Of a stretch of 64,000 nt of DNA, positions 25,546 through 38,433 are shown in pieces; within the stretch, counting starts at the first letter, position 1, and every line of letters begins with the position of its first letter. Under the pieces are notes generated by a model. It saw only the letters and a program-made list of their open reading frames with translations. It was not told the DNA's origin and ran no database searches. Location of the stretch: contig JACTVC010000002.1 of assembly GCA_018417955.1 (NCBI GenBank), positions 3,844,001 through 3,908,000 of the forward strand. The letters run 5' to 3'. Both the position numbers and the translations under genes were made by a program. Source of the DNA: Laccaria trichodermophora. Its lineage: Eukaryota; Basidiomycota; Agaricomycetes; Agaricales; Hydnangiaceae.

Positions 25546-27105
25546 TCAAGCTGCAGACACTACCAACGGAACGAGCCCCTTCTCATTCAATTGTTGCACA
25601 ATAGATTCAACCTGAGGCGAAGGTTGAAATCGACATTGGAAGCCGAAAGAGGTCAAACTCACATGTGCGGCAGTCAGCCTGATTTGTGTGTCCCACCTCT
25701 TTGTAAATGGTGCACCAGTATCCTCTGCTTCTTCGACGTCACCCAAACCCCCCGCTTTTCCTTGAGCATCGTCCTCTTGATTCCCTTCAAACCAAATGAG
25801 TTTATCGACTTGGTCTATGAAACCTCGCAGCCGCCCTTGCTCGATCATTTTCCGCGCCATTGTCTCTGCAGCACCAGGGGTCAAGTCCAACAAAGCTCCT
25901 AAACCCCGAAATGTGATATTATTGTAGATTTTTGAGCTTGCTAAAAGGTTATGTTCCATTACCGCTCGGTCCAGGACTGTAGATGGGCCTGTGCGTGTGC
26001 TTGTTGCTGGCTCGTTCACGTTGGATGGGCCATCCTCATGACTCGCAGATGCCAATCTGTCATTTGAAGATATGGCGATCTTTGCCAGCTGGTGGGGTTT
26101 CAGAGTCTTTTCGAATTCCTTGATTTCTGACGGACGTAAAATGTGGTCCAGGAACATTTTCGAGAGAATGTTGTACGTAGGCAGATCAACAGTTCGTTCA
26201 TCACGATATAACGAGGCCAGAACTCGAGAGCGATTAGGCCCCGCAGGTGCCAATACTGCACAAGTAACTGCAGCCACTCTGATGACATTTCACTTGAGAC
26301 ATACACGAACGATTAGATTGCCACTCACAGCATGTGCCGGCGTTCCTCTTCATCGATTTCGCCGACATAACTGAGTTCGTGATAACGACTCGCAGCTTCC
26401 AAAAACTTGCGCCCATAATCGCTGATCCGTGCCTGACAGAGTTTGAACTGCAGAAGAGTTTCGCGATCATTTGCTGAGTGCACCAGCAGGGCAGCTCGGT
26501 TGTAGTAAGTTTCTGCTTGAACGGAATCTTCGTCCTCCAGCAACAAACGAACAATCCGAACATATACCCGAAGTTTATCGGCATCTCCTATCGCACTGAT
26601 GATATATGATGAGCAACAGGACGGTCGATGAGGGCAATCCATCTACCGCTGGCCCGAGTCAAAAGATATACCCATTAAAACGCGCGCTGCATCACTCCAT
26701 TCTTCCTCTGCTTCAAGAAGATCGGCGAGCTGGAAACGTAAAGAATTCACCTTGAAAAAATAAACGTCAAGGATGCAGATAATTTATAGTGAAATCGCGT
26801 CGTACTTGCTCTTCATAACTAACGATGCGGGGTTGAATCGTTGCCAAGGTATCCTCAACGAGACGCTTTCGTAGCTCCATATCCTTTACTGTGCCGTCTC
26901 CAAGAATCTTGACCAACTCTGTTAATACCTGCCTCCCAACAACGAGACCGACGCTTTCCTGATCGACGACGGTGTTCACCAGTGTGTGCAGATCGGCAGA
27001 GGCAGCAGCATTTTCTTTTGCAAGGATTTCAGGAATAAGTGAAATAAAGGCAGGACCCTTGTCTTTCTGGTTCAAAGTGGAAAAATGGGCGAGTTTGCTT
27101 TCCAT
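25546..27105 (-). CDS. CSN4: COP9 signalosome subunit 4
   Basis: CSN4 is a PCI-domain subunit of the COP9 signalosome, which removes Nedd8 from cullins. The N-terminal exon begins MESKLAHFSTLNQKDKGPAF. Later exons show TPR-like helices: RFQLADLLEAEEEWSDAARVLM and AETYYNRAALLVHSANDRETLLQFKLCQARI. The C-terminal PCI winged helix contains ERTVDLPTYNILSKMFLDHIL, HNLLASSKIYNNITFRGLGALL and AETMARKMIEQGRLRGFIDQ, the pattern diagnostic for CSN4. An acidic Gly-rich insertion (EGNQEDDAQGKAGG) lies after LIWFE. The terminal helix ends IVQQLNEKGLVPLVVSAA. Full length (about 430 residues). Confidence 0.9.
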
Positions 27106-27446
27106 TCTGGCAAGACGATTAGACCGGTGACCGTTCTGTATATGAGAAGTACCTGCGTGTATATCGAAGTTCTCATATACAGGCTGGTCACGAGCCTACA
27201 AGGCGATAATGAGTCGCGTTCGGAATCGTAGTGTATAATTGAAACCACGTGACAGAAGTTATGTTTCTCTGCTAGTACTTGATCTCTGGTTATGTAGTCT
27301 CCCTGGCGACGTGGCTGGCCCACCGTAAGAATATTCACAACTCGGCAAACTTGACTGTCATTTACACCTTGCATAAACCACACAGCTTTCCCCCCTTCCT
27401 TCTCTACTAAAATACTGACTGCCGTCATTTTGTTGTGTGCTTTGCT
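27106..27446. promoter_or_regulatory. Divergent promoter CSN4 / repeat-protein gene with E-box
   Basis: This 341-bp region between two divergent starts holds CACGTG at 27246-27251 in the context CCACGTGAC. I see no gene in it; open frames crossing it are short and lack recognised sequence. Confidence 0.45.
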
Positions 27447-30400
27447 ATGCCGTCTAAATTTACATTTCCACCAACTCCTCCCGAAACAAATGCAGAAGTC
27501 AAGAACCCCTCAGTTTCACTTCATGATCACCTTGCTGGCGTCGACTACGGACCAGAACGCCATCCGACGACGAGTGGAAACACTGAATCCCCCGGGACCC
27601 GCTTTCGAAGGGTTTCATCAATTGCATACCATAATAGCTCAGGCCTTCGTGAAACTAGAGGGCCCAATCATGGACACCACAAATCGTTCATTGTCGTCAT
27701 CCCCCCTGCGATGGTAACACGGGAGCGTGGCCACCTCGGTCACACCCTTTCCATCGGGCCCGACCATCGTCTCTCTCAAGGCATCCTAATGCCACTTTTC
27801 CCAACAGTGAGTTTCCAGTGTATTGCGACAGCCTACATCCTCACCTACTTCATCGTAGCTACATGGTCAGCTCACTGCAATCGCTCGAGAGTTCAACTTC
27901 CCAAGTACTGCCGGCTTATGTCTCTATTTTCAGTATACTGAAAACGGAGTCACCACGACCCCTCGCATTTCGGATGAATCATGGCAATCATTTTGGGGCT
28001 ACTTCTCCGATGTACCAACCCATTCCTCCGAACGTCGACCTCCAATAGCTGGACGGGTGGAATTTGACATCGATTTTCAGCACGCTCGGTGGTACGCAAC
28101 ATGGATTACGTCCCGTCAGCGCGAACTACGAGATCAACCCGTTCATCACGTTCCTTCTTCTTCACAGTCACTGGCTCATTATCCTGGCGAGAGCAGGACC
28201 ACTGTAGCAGATTTTCGTACCTCAAAAGACTATGCAGCTGAAAAGGCACTTCTACAGCAGCCCATCGCTCCGATTACCCGTCATATCCCAAAGAAGTTAT
28301 CACTTGTAGAAAGGTTCGATGTACTGTCCGCACAGTCAGATTTGAAGGCAACTCGCCCCGATTTGTCACCACCAGATGAGCTGCCAATCACCTCACGCGT
28401 TCTCTCCCCAATATTTCAACAAGAAGAACCCAAGTCTGCGATGCACGATCTGCATACGCGAGTGAAATCATGGCGCGCAAGTGCCTTACCGAGCCCCCGG
28501 CCCCTGTTGAAGACGGGACAAACCAGTCTCGAACCCGAGAACTTACCCAATAACATTTCGATCCCAGGGTCGTCAACTCCCTCGCGCACCGAGCTTAAGC
28601 TGGACCTGGAAGATTATTCTTGGTCTATAACGTCCGCTGGCCCTGATTGTTGTGCTCCTGAAATCTCAAATTTGTCCAGTCGTGTTCCTTCGGTGCATAT
28701 AACAGGTCGGCTGGAGGGGTCAGTTGCTTTGACACCTTCAACATGTACCTCATTTGGCCCTTCAGACGACACTGCTTCCCCCCTTCTCCTGTCTCCCCAT
28801 TTGCCATCCCCAGATCTAGGCCATCGAATGCGTGAGGATGCCACTCCCTCAACTTCCTCGAGTATGTCATCCTGGGGCCCTCTGTCACCGAGTTCACCCC
28901 CTCACGAGGTTCATAGCCCAAATCCCTCTCTTGATTTGGGTGAAAGATCTCTATTTAGTCGTCCTGCCACTCCTTCTACCAGCACGAGTTGGGGACCGTC
29001 GTCGCCATCCCAGTCCATTGCGCCTTCAAGTGTTTGTGGACCGTCATCTGTTCACCTGGGTGATCGTGGGGAGTTCAGCCGTCCCATCAGTCCAGTGACG
29101 GCGACGTCTTGGGGCGTGCCTTCATGGCCTCCCAGCCCTGTCACACCATATCGTATACACACTCCCGATGCAGGACATCGGGGGTTTGAGGATGCCGAAG
29201 ACTATGTACAATTCCCGTGGAAGACAAGCCCGTGGCGACATGTGTGGCCGTATCAGAGGAATGAGATTCATGGCTATCCTCATTTTAGCTTACGTGAGTA
29301 TTCGCCGATATCTCAATGATCACCTGCTAATAAGGGCGATAGATCCTGTCGCCAATCCCTCCACGCGAGCTTTCGTCTCACAGAATGCGACTGCGTATCC
29401 CAATTTTGAACTTTGTGAGAGAATCTACGTTCCGTTACGCACGCCTCCTTCTGAACGAAATACGAAGATCCCGCTGTTTACCCTTACCATCTGGGTGAAA
29501 TATATCCGGTTATGAGCTTTGGGGGATATGATAGCGAAGGTTCCCAACTGGCAGACCAGCCGCAGGTCCTTCAATGTCCCGAGGGCTTGCAGTTGACAGA
29601 ATATTCGACCTTCAATTCTGAGAATCTATGTGACCCAGTCGTCCGTTATCCGTCCTTTCATCTGTGTCAGTTTCGGTCTATTATTCTTGGCAATCGTTAA
29701 CCCTCTTTCCTTCAGACCCGCCAGTTTACCCTTATTTTGATTTGTATCCTGGTCTCAGTGGTCTGAATGAATGCGAAGCTGTGGCCGAGGTCAAGCCTGG
29801 GCTACCTCCGTCAAGCCGCCATGAAACTGCGCACTATCCGGTGTTTGACCTCTGTAAGCTACTCGCTGGTTGATTTTCAAATGTTGCTCATCTGGCTTCC
29901 GATAAGATCTCGCAGTCTACCCAGACCTTAACTTGTATCCCGCCGTCTTGGAGAAGAATTTAATCAGCGGCTCTGTCGGTGGCGAACCATTTTATTATCC
30001 CGCATTCAACTTATGTGAGATGCGTACCAAACATATCTCAATGATCATCTGCTAATAAGGGCAATAGACTGTGTAGTCAAACCCTCCAGGCAAGCTTTCG
30101 TTTCACAGAATGCGATTGCGTATCCCAATTTTGAACTTTGTAAGAGAACCTATGTTCTGTTATGCACGCTGCCTTCTGAACGAAGTACGAAGATCCCTCT
30201 GTTTACCCTTACCATCTGGATGAAATATATCCGGTTATGAGCCTTGGGAGATATGACAGCGAAGGTTCTGATAATCTATGTGACCCAGTTGTCCGTTATC
30301 CGACCTTTCATCTCTGTCAGTTTCGGTCTAATATTCTTGACAATCGTTAACCCTTTCCTTCAGACCCCCCAGTTTACCCTTATTTTAATTTGTATCCTGG

Positions 30401-30944
30401 TGTTGGTGGTCCGAACGAATGCGAAGCTGTGGCCGAGGTCAAGCCTGGGTCACCTCCATCAAGCCGCCATGAAACTGCGAACTATCCGGTGTCCGACCTC
30501 TGTAAGTGCCTCGCTGATTGATTTACAAATGTTGCTCATCTGGCTTCCGATAAGATCCCACAGTCTACCCAAACCTTAACTTGTATCCCGCCGTCTTGGA
30601 GAAGAATTTAATCAGCGGCTCTGTGGGTGTCGAACCATCTTATTATCCCGGATTCAACTTATGTGAGATGCGTACCAAACACACATTCTAGACAACGCTG
30701 ACCACGTTTGGCCGTTTTTCACCAGACCCCGCTCTCTACCCACACTTCGAACTTTGTTGGTCGCATATTACACCGCGATAATCAATCCAAGTGCTAACTA
30801 TTTTCCTCAGACCCAGCGGTGTACTCACATCATGATTCGTGCCAAGTTACTTCAACACTAAAGGAAACAGAAGTGGATCCCACATCTTCACCACCCAAAA
30901 ATTTAGCCTTCACATCCTGCAGGTTATTTTACAGTCATTTGTAA
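27447..30944 (+). CDS. YPxFxLY-repeat protein encoded by a tandem exon array (unknown function)
   Basis: Twelve exons join to 971 residues: 27447-27806, 27859-29293, 29343-29414, 29468-29665, 29716-29853, 29907-30014, 30068-30139, 30193-30315, 30364-30501, 30555-30662, 30726-30755 and 30811-30944. The conserved-looking N-terminal part reads LHGQLTAIAREFNFPSTAG, ISDESWQSFWGYF and VEFDIDFQHARWYATWI. I recall similar unannotated proteins in mushroom genomes but cannot confirm this. Residues about 432-558 hold three Ser/Pro units with SWGPxSPS. From about residue 594 on there are roughly sixteen copies of YPxFxLY(P). All internal repeat exons are multiples of three and begin and end in phase 1, splitting the motif's second Tyr. 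No signal peptide or membrane helix is evident. Function is unknown; a scaffold or interaction repeat is a guess. Confidence 0.75.
28795..29185 (+). repeat. Degenerate Ser/Pro coding repeats with SWGPxSPS core
   Basis: Three successive units of about 36-42 residues each begin (D/H)LGxR and contain (F)SRPxTPSTSTSWGPxSPS or a variant. A fourth partial unit starts DAGHRGFED. They lie in the long second exon of the repeat-protein gene. Confidence 0.7.
29308..30032 (+). repeat. Tandem duplication, copy A (725 bp, four exons)
   Basis: Starting ATATCTCAATGATCA and ending GCGTACCAAAC, this block carries exons 29343-29414, 29468-29665, 29716-29853 and 29907-30014 plus their introns. It is followed immediately by copy B. 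Both breakpoints fall inside introns. Confidence 0.92.
30033..30680 (+). repeat. Tandem duplication, copy B (648 bp, four exons)
   Basis: This block repeats copy A with scattered substitutions in exons and introns alike. Exons of 72, 138 and 108 nt keep exactly the same length as in copy A. The second exon is 123 nt instead of 198, an in-frame loss of 75 nt (25 codons). All frames remain open. Confidence 0.92.
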
Positions 30945-30992
30945 CTCCTACAACCTGTCCATTGCAAATAGATAAAGCGCACACTCTAAGCA

Positions 30993-31946
30993 TCAATTCT
31001 CCTCTTCCACGAGATCACCATCGTCTAGTGTATGACCAGAACCTGGCATGGTCAAGGATGCCGAAGTTGATGGTGACACGGGGGTCGCTTCCTGTGCTAA
31101 TGCAGCCTGCGCGAGGGAGGCAGCACGAGCGGCCCTTCGTTCCTTCTCAATTTCATCTCGCTGCATCTTTGTCTTCCTGTCGTCCATAAAAGCTAATTTG
31201 ACCTTTTCATACAGGTGAGTTGGTTTATTCGAAATCTGCTGGTGAGATCACCTTTTCTGCAGCTGCTTCCGCAACTGCCTTTTCGCTTTTCTTTGCTAGA
31301 GCAGCGCGCTCCTCCTTTTCCGTCTCCAGCTGTACAAAATGTTGGAGAATCGCGGTACCAATTTTCAGATCGTCCATGAAGCGAGGGTTAAAGGTATAAT
31401 ACGGTTGGAAATTTTTCACCTAAGGAAGCACGAAAAGGGTGTAAGACATTTAGCGTACAAGACGAAATTTACCTCGGGTCGGAAACCAAGCTAGAGAAGA
31501 AAACGATTGAGGTCCAGAATTTAATCAAAGGCGTGCAAACTGACTTCAATGGCATACTCTAGCGTGCCTTTGGGATCCATTATGGTTCTCTTGATGATTT
31601 GATTTGTTGGCTTAAACTGTTGAAACTTAGGATTGCGGGGCTCCCGAAGAAGGTTCTCGGATATTGTCAGCAATGTCTAGTGCGTACATACGTTCAATGA
31701 CCAGCAAAGCAAGGTCGGGAAACCTAGTTTTACTTTCAGAGATTCAAGAGCCTGGTCCCTCGAATTTGGGCGTAAGATGCCAGGATCTACAAGTCTTCGA
31801 AACTTTTGCTTCCTGTCGTGCTCGGCTGCTAGTTGAGCAGCAGTTTGTTGAGGAGGCAGTTGTCGTGTACGACGCTCCGCAGCATCGGCCAAAGCATCGG
31901 AAGAGATGCTGGGTGAATGCGAATCGGGGGGAGTTGCAGAGGACAT
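30993..31946 (-). CDS. PUB-domain protein (p97/Cdc48-cofactor-like)
   Basis: The N-terminal exon begins MSSATPPDSHSPSISSDALA and leads into KFRRLVDPGILRPNSRDQALESLK. The next exon gives TLLTISENLLREPRNPKFQ and KPTNQIIKRTIMDPKG, then TLEYAIELGFRPE. This is the PUB/PUG fold, found in peptide:N-glycanase and UBX proteins, which binds the C-terminal tail of the AAA ATPase p97/Cdc48. A C-terminal helical part follows (KNFQPYYTFNPRFMDDLKIG, then a Glu/Lys/Ala-rich coiled coil) and an acidic end (DDGDLVEEEN). No UBX, UBA or thioredoxin domain is seen. The stop lies 48 bp from the end of the convergent repeat-protein gene. Confidence 0.75.
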
Positions 31947-32079
31947 GACTTGGAATTAGAAAGCTAGATGTACACGCCACGACCTGTTCTACGAGAGCAA
32001 AGAGATGGGCTACACGAGAGCTACACAGTCCTTAGCGCGCTTGGGTTCACAATCCCGTGACATTAGCGTCACGCCAATT

Positions 32080-34114
32080 TTACTGGCTCGTACACTCTGG
32101 AAGAGAAGCCTCCTCACCCCCCATGGCAGCCTGAAGGAGAGAAGAAAAATTATACCTGACAAAGCGCGCCCTACTCAACCTTTCGTTACTCTCAATGATA
32201 CGATCCGCGTTATCCACCCTTGAGAATACGCTAGGAAGGCTCGTTGGAGCAAACAACTGCGACAAGGTCCCAGCCTCGCTTTAGTGACCTCCCCTTATTG
32301 TTGAGTAGATCCGCACCTTCACAGTAGTGTCTATTCCACTAACTGCAACCAGAGGAAAATGTGGGTGTCCTTCAATAACGTTGACCACACTGCTGTCTCC
32401 TTCGTAAATCCCTTGCAGTGACCCCGTTGCCTTGCTCCATATGAAAAAGTTCCCGTCATCAGAACCTGAAACAACCCATTCATCTCTTGGGCCTAAAAAG
32501 TTCACTACAAGGGTCAGATTAGGAAGGTCCGCAGCTATCAGTAGGGAGGCAAAGTCACCGTCCTTAATCGTGGCCACATTTCGCGCACCAGCATACTGGC
32601 ATCGAGGCATGACCATTGGAATATCCGTTTGATAATCCCGCATTGGAGGATCGTCAAATTCTATGAAGGCTGCGAGATCTTCGTCTTCTAGATCAATATC
32701 TTGGTTTGGGGATTCCTCTGCAGACCCCGTGGAGGAACTTGGTTGAGGAACCACCGACGGGTTCTTCTGTGGTTGTTTTATGTTCGTTGGCATGATGGAG
32801 GTGGCTGGTGATGCGAGATCGTCATCACCGCAAGGCTGGTCCCGTGTGGAATACAGATACACCCGATCACCACTGTACGCTGTCGTTTACGTCAAATCAA
32901 TATCTAATGTCAGAAAAAGAAAGAAAAAAACAAACAAAGGAGCACCTGTTGATAAGCGTATCAGCAGTGGCTTTGAAAGGGGCGAACAAGTGAATGACTT
33001 CATGTCCATTTGATGGTGAAATGCGAGCCCCAGTTACATGCTCACGTCTTGAGTTCTGTTCCCCACGTCTTTCTTGAGGCCTCCCAAATCGACGTACACA
33101 CGTCGTGACCTCTTCACCAGCTCGGGGAACTTCGCCCCACTCTCGTTTTAAGACTCTTCCAACGTGCCTCCGGTCATACAAATAGCCCTTACGGTGTACA
33201 ATTTCTCTCAGGCAGTGAAGAGAAACATCCAGAGGGTGTAACTCACATAAGGCGCCTCGCCAGCCACAACAAATTGATGGGGAGTGATTGGTGATAGACT
33301 CAGCGTTGATAATTCATGGTTGACTTTCGTGAGGGGTGCAGGACAGGTGCCATCTCGGCAGTTATGGGGTGTCCTCATATCGTGCTGTCTAACGGTACCA
33401 TCCTGGATTTTCACCATTCAGTGAGCATGCCCCAAGGGAAGCAAGCTACCGACCTCGCCAACGGATAGAAACGAATCGGGACTCTCCTCAACCACAATTC
33501 TCTTGACTCGGTTATCATGACAGCGCAAAATTCGAATACAAGATTGACGAGAGTTATATTCGGTCACAACACCATCCGGAGCTGCACTTTGTGTTGTTCC
33601 AATGTCAAATACGCGGACTTGCTCATCTCCTGCGGCTGTCACTCTGTCGAAAATAAAATATCAAACTTGACATCTAAGGCAAGCACGTACATTCTAGAGG
33701 AACTGGGGAGCATTTGAGCATTGAAAATGTTTGCACGATGACCCGTAGATATGACGGATCGGCAGACAAATGGATACTCTTGTTCTGTGTTAGAAGTGTC
33801 CATCCGCCAGACTCGAATTGTCGTGTCATCTCCTCCACTGAGAAGAAGATCCCCCTCCTGTGCCCAACTCAAGGCATTCACACATCTAGGCGCAAGGGTG
33901 AGCGAAAAACACTTTCAGTACTGCTGATAAGCACAGTGGTCACCAGCACTTGCCCTGTGTGACCAGATGTGCTGTCTCCAAGAACATTGACCCTATCCAA
34001 TCGACGAAATAAGGCTCGAGAGAGATTCCGTTTCCTGTTGTCTTCTACATTCGAGACGGATGGGGGTAGCGAGAAGTGGGTGCTCATGAGTATATTAGGT
34101 CGATAGCTTATCAT
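32080..34114 (-). CDS. WD40 protein, DCAF8/WDTC1-like CUL4-DDB1 substrate receptor
   Basis: Family members dock on DDB1 to bring substrates to CUL4 ubiquitin ligase. The exons give NRKRNLSRALFRRLDRVNVL and GHTGxCVNALSWAQEGDLLLSGGDDTTIRVW, then STGHRANIFNAQMLP, AAGDEQVRVFDI, HDNRVKRIVVE, DGTVRQHDMRTPH, QFVVAGEAPYxYLYDRRH and a long acidic insertion (DIDLEDEDLAAFIEFDD) between blades. The closing blades are NFLGPRDEWVVSGSDDGNFFIW and the C-terminal ESNERLSRARFVRYNF. The order and the GHTGCVNAL/GHRANIF blocks are typical of DCAF8/WDTC1. The start is uncertain: ATGs at 34114 and 34087 are both in frame. The family is clear, the exact orthologue is not. Confidence 0.78.
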
Positions 34115-34267
34115 ACGTACGTCGTAGTGCGTTCGGCTTTTTTGGGCAACGTTAACGTCATCCAAATTTCATACAAATTGAAACTTTACAACAAGAAATG
34201 GGAATACCAGTTAATGCGATAACTACGTAAATTACCCAGAATGGGATGAATGCTACGCCGCAAGTAC

Positions 34268-35812
<1,545 letters not shown>

Positions 35813-35924
35813 GGTTGAAAGCAACCCGTAACTAAAGCGGCTGTGACGGAACAACCTACTTGAGTAGTCGGACTTTGAATATTAGCCGCAGTCATTTATC
35901 GTTTCGACAATAAGCGTGCGCCCA

Positions 35925-38292
35925 ATGCGTCGAGGAACCGCTCAGCCTAAACAACAGTCACCGTATACCCAGCTAGAATCTCTTCTTCTGGCACAAACCG
36001 TCTGGGAGCTTGGCGCAAACCCAGAATCTTGGTCAAACATTGCAAAGCTCCTCTCCTCACACCCCCTTATTTCAAGGCCGAAATCCTTCTTCACAGCCCA
36101 AGTACTGCCGCCTTACTTCGCCATTTGTCTCTCATTTGACACTTTCCACGTTTAGTCGTGTCTGGCCGTGTATGAACGTATGATGAAAGAAGCAGGTCTG
36201 GAGCGGTGAGTGGTCCAGCACTTTTCATATTACACCTCTTGAGCAAGAAGCTAGCACCGATCTAGACGCGGGAATACATGGTAAGTACGTTGTATTCCAA
36301 AGTAGCCTGGCCAACCGTTATATATTCTCAGCACCCCAGAATCTTGCTCTAGCTCGGAAACACTTCCAACTTCGCTTTTCTGAGCTTCTTCACCTTATCA
36401 CCGTGGAGGAAAATAACTTCAAGTCAATACATTGTTCGTTCTACACCTACACCGGCTGATTAAGGAACAGGTCCATCGCTTCAGAAATAGACGACATACG
36501 CGCTGGTCTACATGACGAGAGAATAAAGGCCAATCTTTCAGGTGTCCCTTCAGAAGCTGTGAAAGCGCAAGTATGTTGAGCAAACTTGCCGTAGGTGCCA
36601 CTTACCAAAAGCCCCCAGCCTTCTGGCGTAGAACAGACGGATGAAATATTTGGCGGGTCAGATTTAACTGGGGTCACAGACTCTGGGTCTTCGGGTCGCG
36701 TGAGTCGCACATTTTTGAAATATTTTTATCGTGAATCTCATGGTCGAATAGGATGAAGACAATAGCGCTATCTCTCCAATGCCGCAACTGCCGAAGGTCC
36801 ATTTATTGGATGGAATCGATGAATCTGGAAGAACTCATGGGTCATCGGAACCCGAACTCAGGGTTTTGACCAACTCAACCAGTCCCCTTCCCAACACACT
36901 ATCGCTCGACGGCTCGGAGGAAGCAGAGGGACTTACATTAGCTGTACCAAGCAACAAACCTCACGAAGCCGTACCAGCCCCGACGATGATAAGTGAGCAA
37001 CTTGATGTAAACGACGCACCGCCAGAGCTTCCTGTAGACGCAGGGATGGTAGATTTGCTTGAAACCCGAAATTGTGCAGAGGAGAAACAAAGTTTAATTC
37101 AGCGACAAGAGGAGGAAGAAGGGGATTATGAGGTGAACGGTGAAGAGGAAGAGGAAGAGGTCCCTTTAGAGGCGAAGGTCGAAGAGGAAGAAACTGATCA
37201 TGAAGAAATGAAGTTACCACCCCCTTTTACTGACGCGACTGAGCCGGCATCAGAAGATAAAACGACGTCTCCGCCTGCAATCGTTGAAACCAAAGTGGGC
37301 GAAGTTGTTAATTTTTCAGATCTCGATGGACCGGTTTCTGAGGAGGAACCAACCAAAGCCGCACGGCGTATGTTTCCCTTCTTTTTTAACCTGTCTCTCA
37401 GCACTCATTGTTTACAGGCTCCGCACGTCGTCGAAAGTCATCAACATCTTCTGTACCTCCCCTCCAGACAAGGGGAAGTTCACGACGACGTCGTCAAACA
37501 GCTGAGAGTGAGCCTTCACCGAACGAAGTAGATTCCGAGGCGGACATCGACTCCGAAATGAAAATGGATATGCTACAAGTCGAAGGTTGTCACATAACGC
37601 CACTGTCAGAGTCTGCTAGGCGACGTGAAGGTAGTATTTCGTCATTTTCTTTAACGATGCCCATTGACCGTACAGCAGGTAAGAGGAAGGCGTCACCCCT
37701 GGAAGCCGTAGAGTATCAGCGTGAGAAGAAACGAGTGCGAGAAGACTCCGAGCCGGTGGATGACGATGAATCTGGTGCGTATCATTGCTTCTACCGTGCA
37801 CAGATATCTTAGACAATTTATCAGGCCCAAGCTCACACAATACCCGCACCCGCCCAATCCGTCAAGGCACCCGCACAGAGGAACAAGTCGCGCTGAAACG
37901 CTTCCAGAGCGTTATCGGTCTTCTCCATTCCCAGATATCACAGCACCGCAACGGAAACATCTTCCATAATCCCATAAAAAATTCAGAAGCTCCTGATTAC
38001 CACGACATCGTGAAGCGTCCGATGGACTTGAAAACAATTAAAACCAGGGTCAAAGATGGGCTTGTCGCTAATTCACTAGAGTTCCAGCGGGACATCTTTC
38101 TCATGTTCGCAAATGCGATGATGTATAATAGGCCAGGGTCAGACGTTCATGCCATGGCGGAAGATGTATGTTATGTCCCCTCTCGTGACATCTCAACTCT
38201 AATGATTTGACTAGATGATGATCGAGAGTGAAGGGCATATTTTGTCATTCCGTCAAACGGAGGGCTATGCTCGTGGAGCAAATCGGGCATAG
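35925..38292 (+). CDS. BRD8/Bdc1-like bromodomain protein (NuA4-type)
   Basis: The N-terminus MRRGTAQPKQQSPYTQLESL is followed by a SANT-like segment: LLAQTVWELGANPESWSNIAKLL and RPKSFFTAQSCLAVYERMM. Next comes a coiled coil (LALARKHFQLRFSELLHLI). The middle is long, acidic and disordered (EEEEGDYEVNGEEEEEEV). The C-terminal bromodomain reads FQSVIGLLHSQISQHRNGNIF, PDYHDIVKRPMDLKTIKTRV and MFANAMMYNRPGSDVHAMAED, with the acetyl-lysine-binding Asn in MYN. This N-terminal plus bromodomain arrangement matches animal BRD8 and S. pombe Bdc1, subunits of the TIP60/NuA4 acetyltransferase. The convergent neighbour 141 bp away is TRA1, the scaffold of that complex. Confidence 0.8.
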
Positions 38293-38433
38293 CCCTCCAG
38301 GTCAGCTGCAGTCCTTCCAGATCCGCGTTAGTCGTTCCTGAAATAATATTATACAACCGTTTTGTTCCCAGCGACCAATCCAAGTGACCAACATTGGTAC
38401 ATCGTACTCGACAGATACATAAAGTCAAAGAAT

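Noticed and set aside
26234..26584. 116-aa minus-strand Cys-rich ORF
   Set aside because: It overlaps the CSN4 exon in another frame; the CSN4 frame carries the conserved sequence.
27072..27428. 118-aa minus-strand ORF in the CSN4/repeat-protein promoter
   Set aside because: It lacks recognisable sequence, overlaps the CSN4 first exon in another frame and covers the likely divergent promoter.
29860..30690. Possible transposon or LTR direct repeat
   Set aside because: The direct copies are adjacent, carry coding exons and introns, and have no terminal inverted repeats, target-site duplication or polymerase sequence; a segmental tandem duplication explains them.
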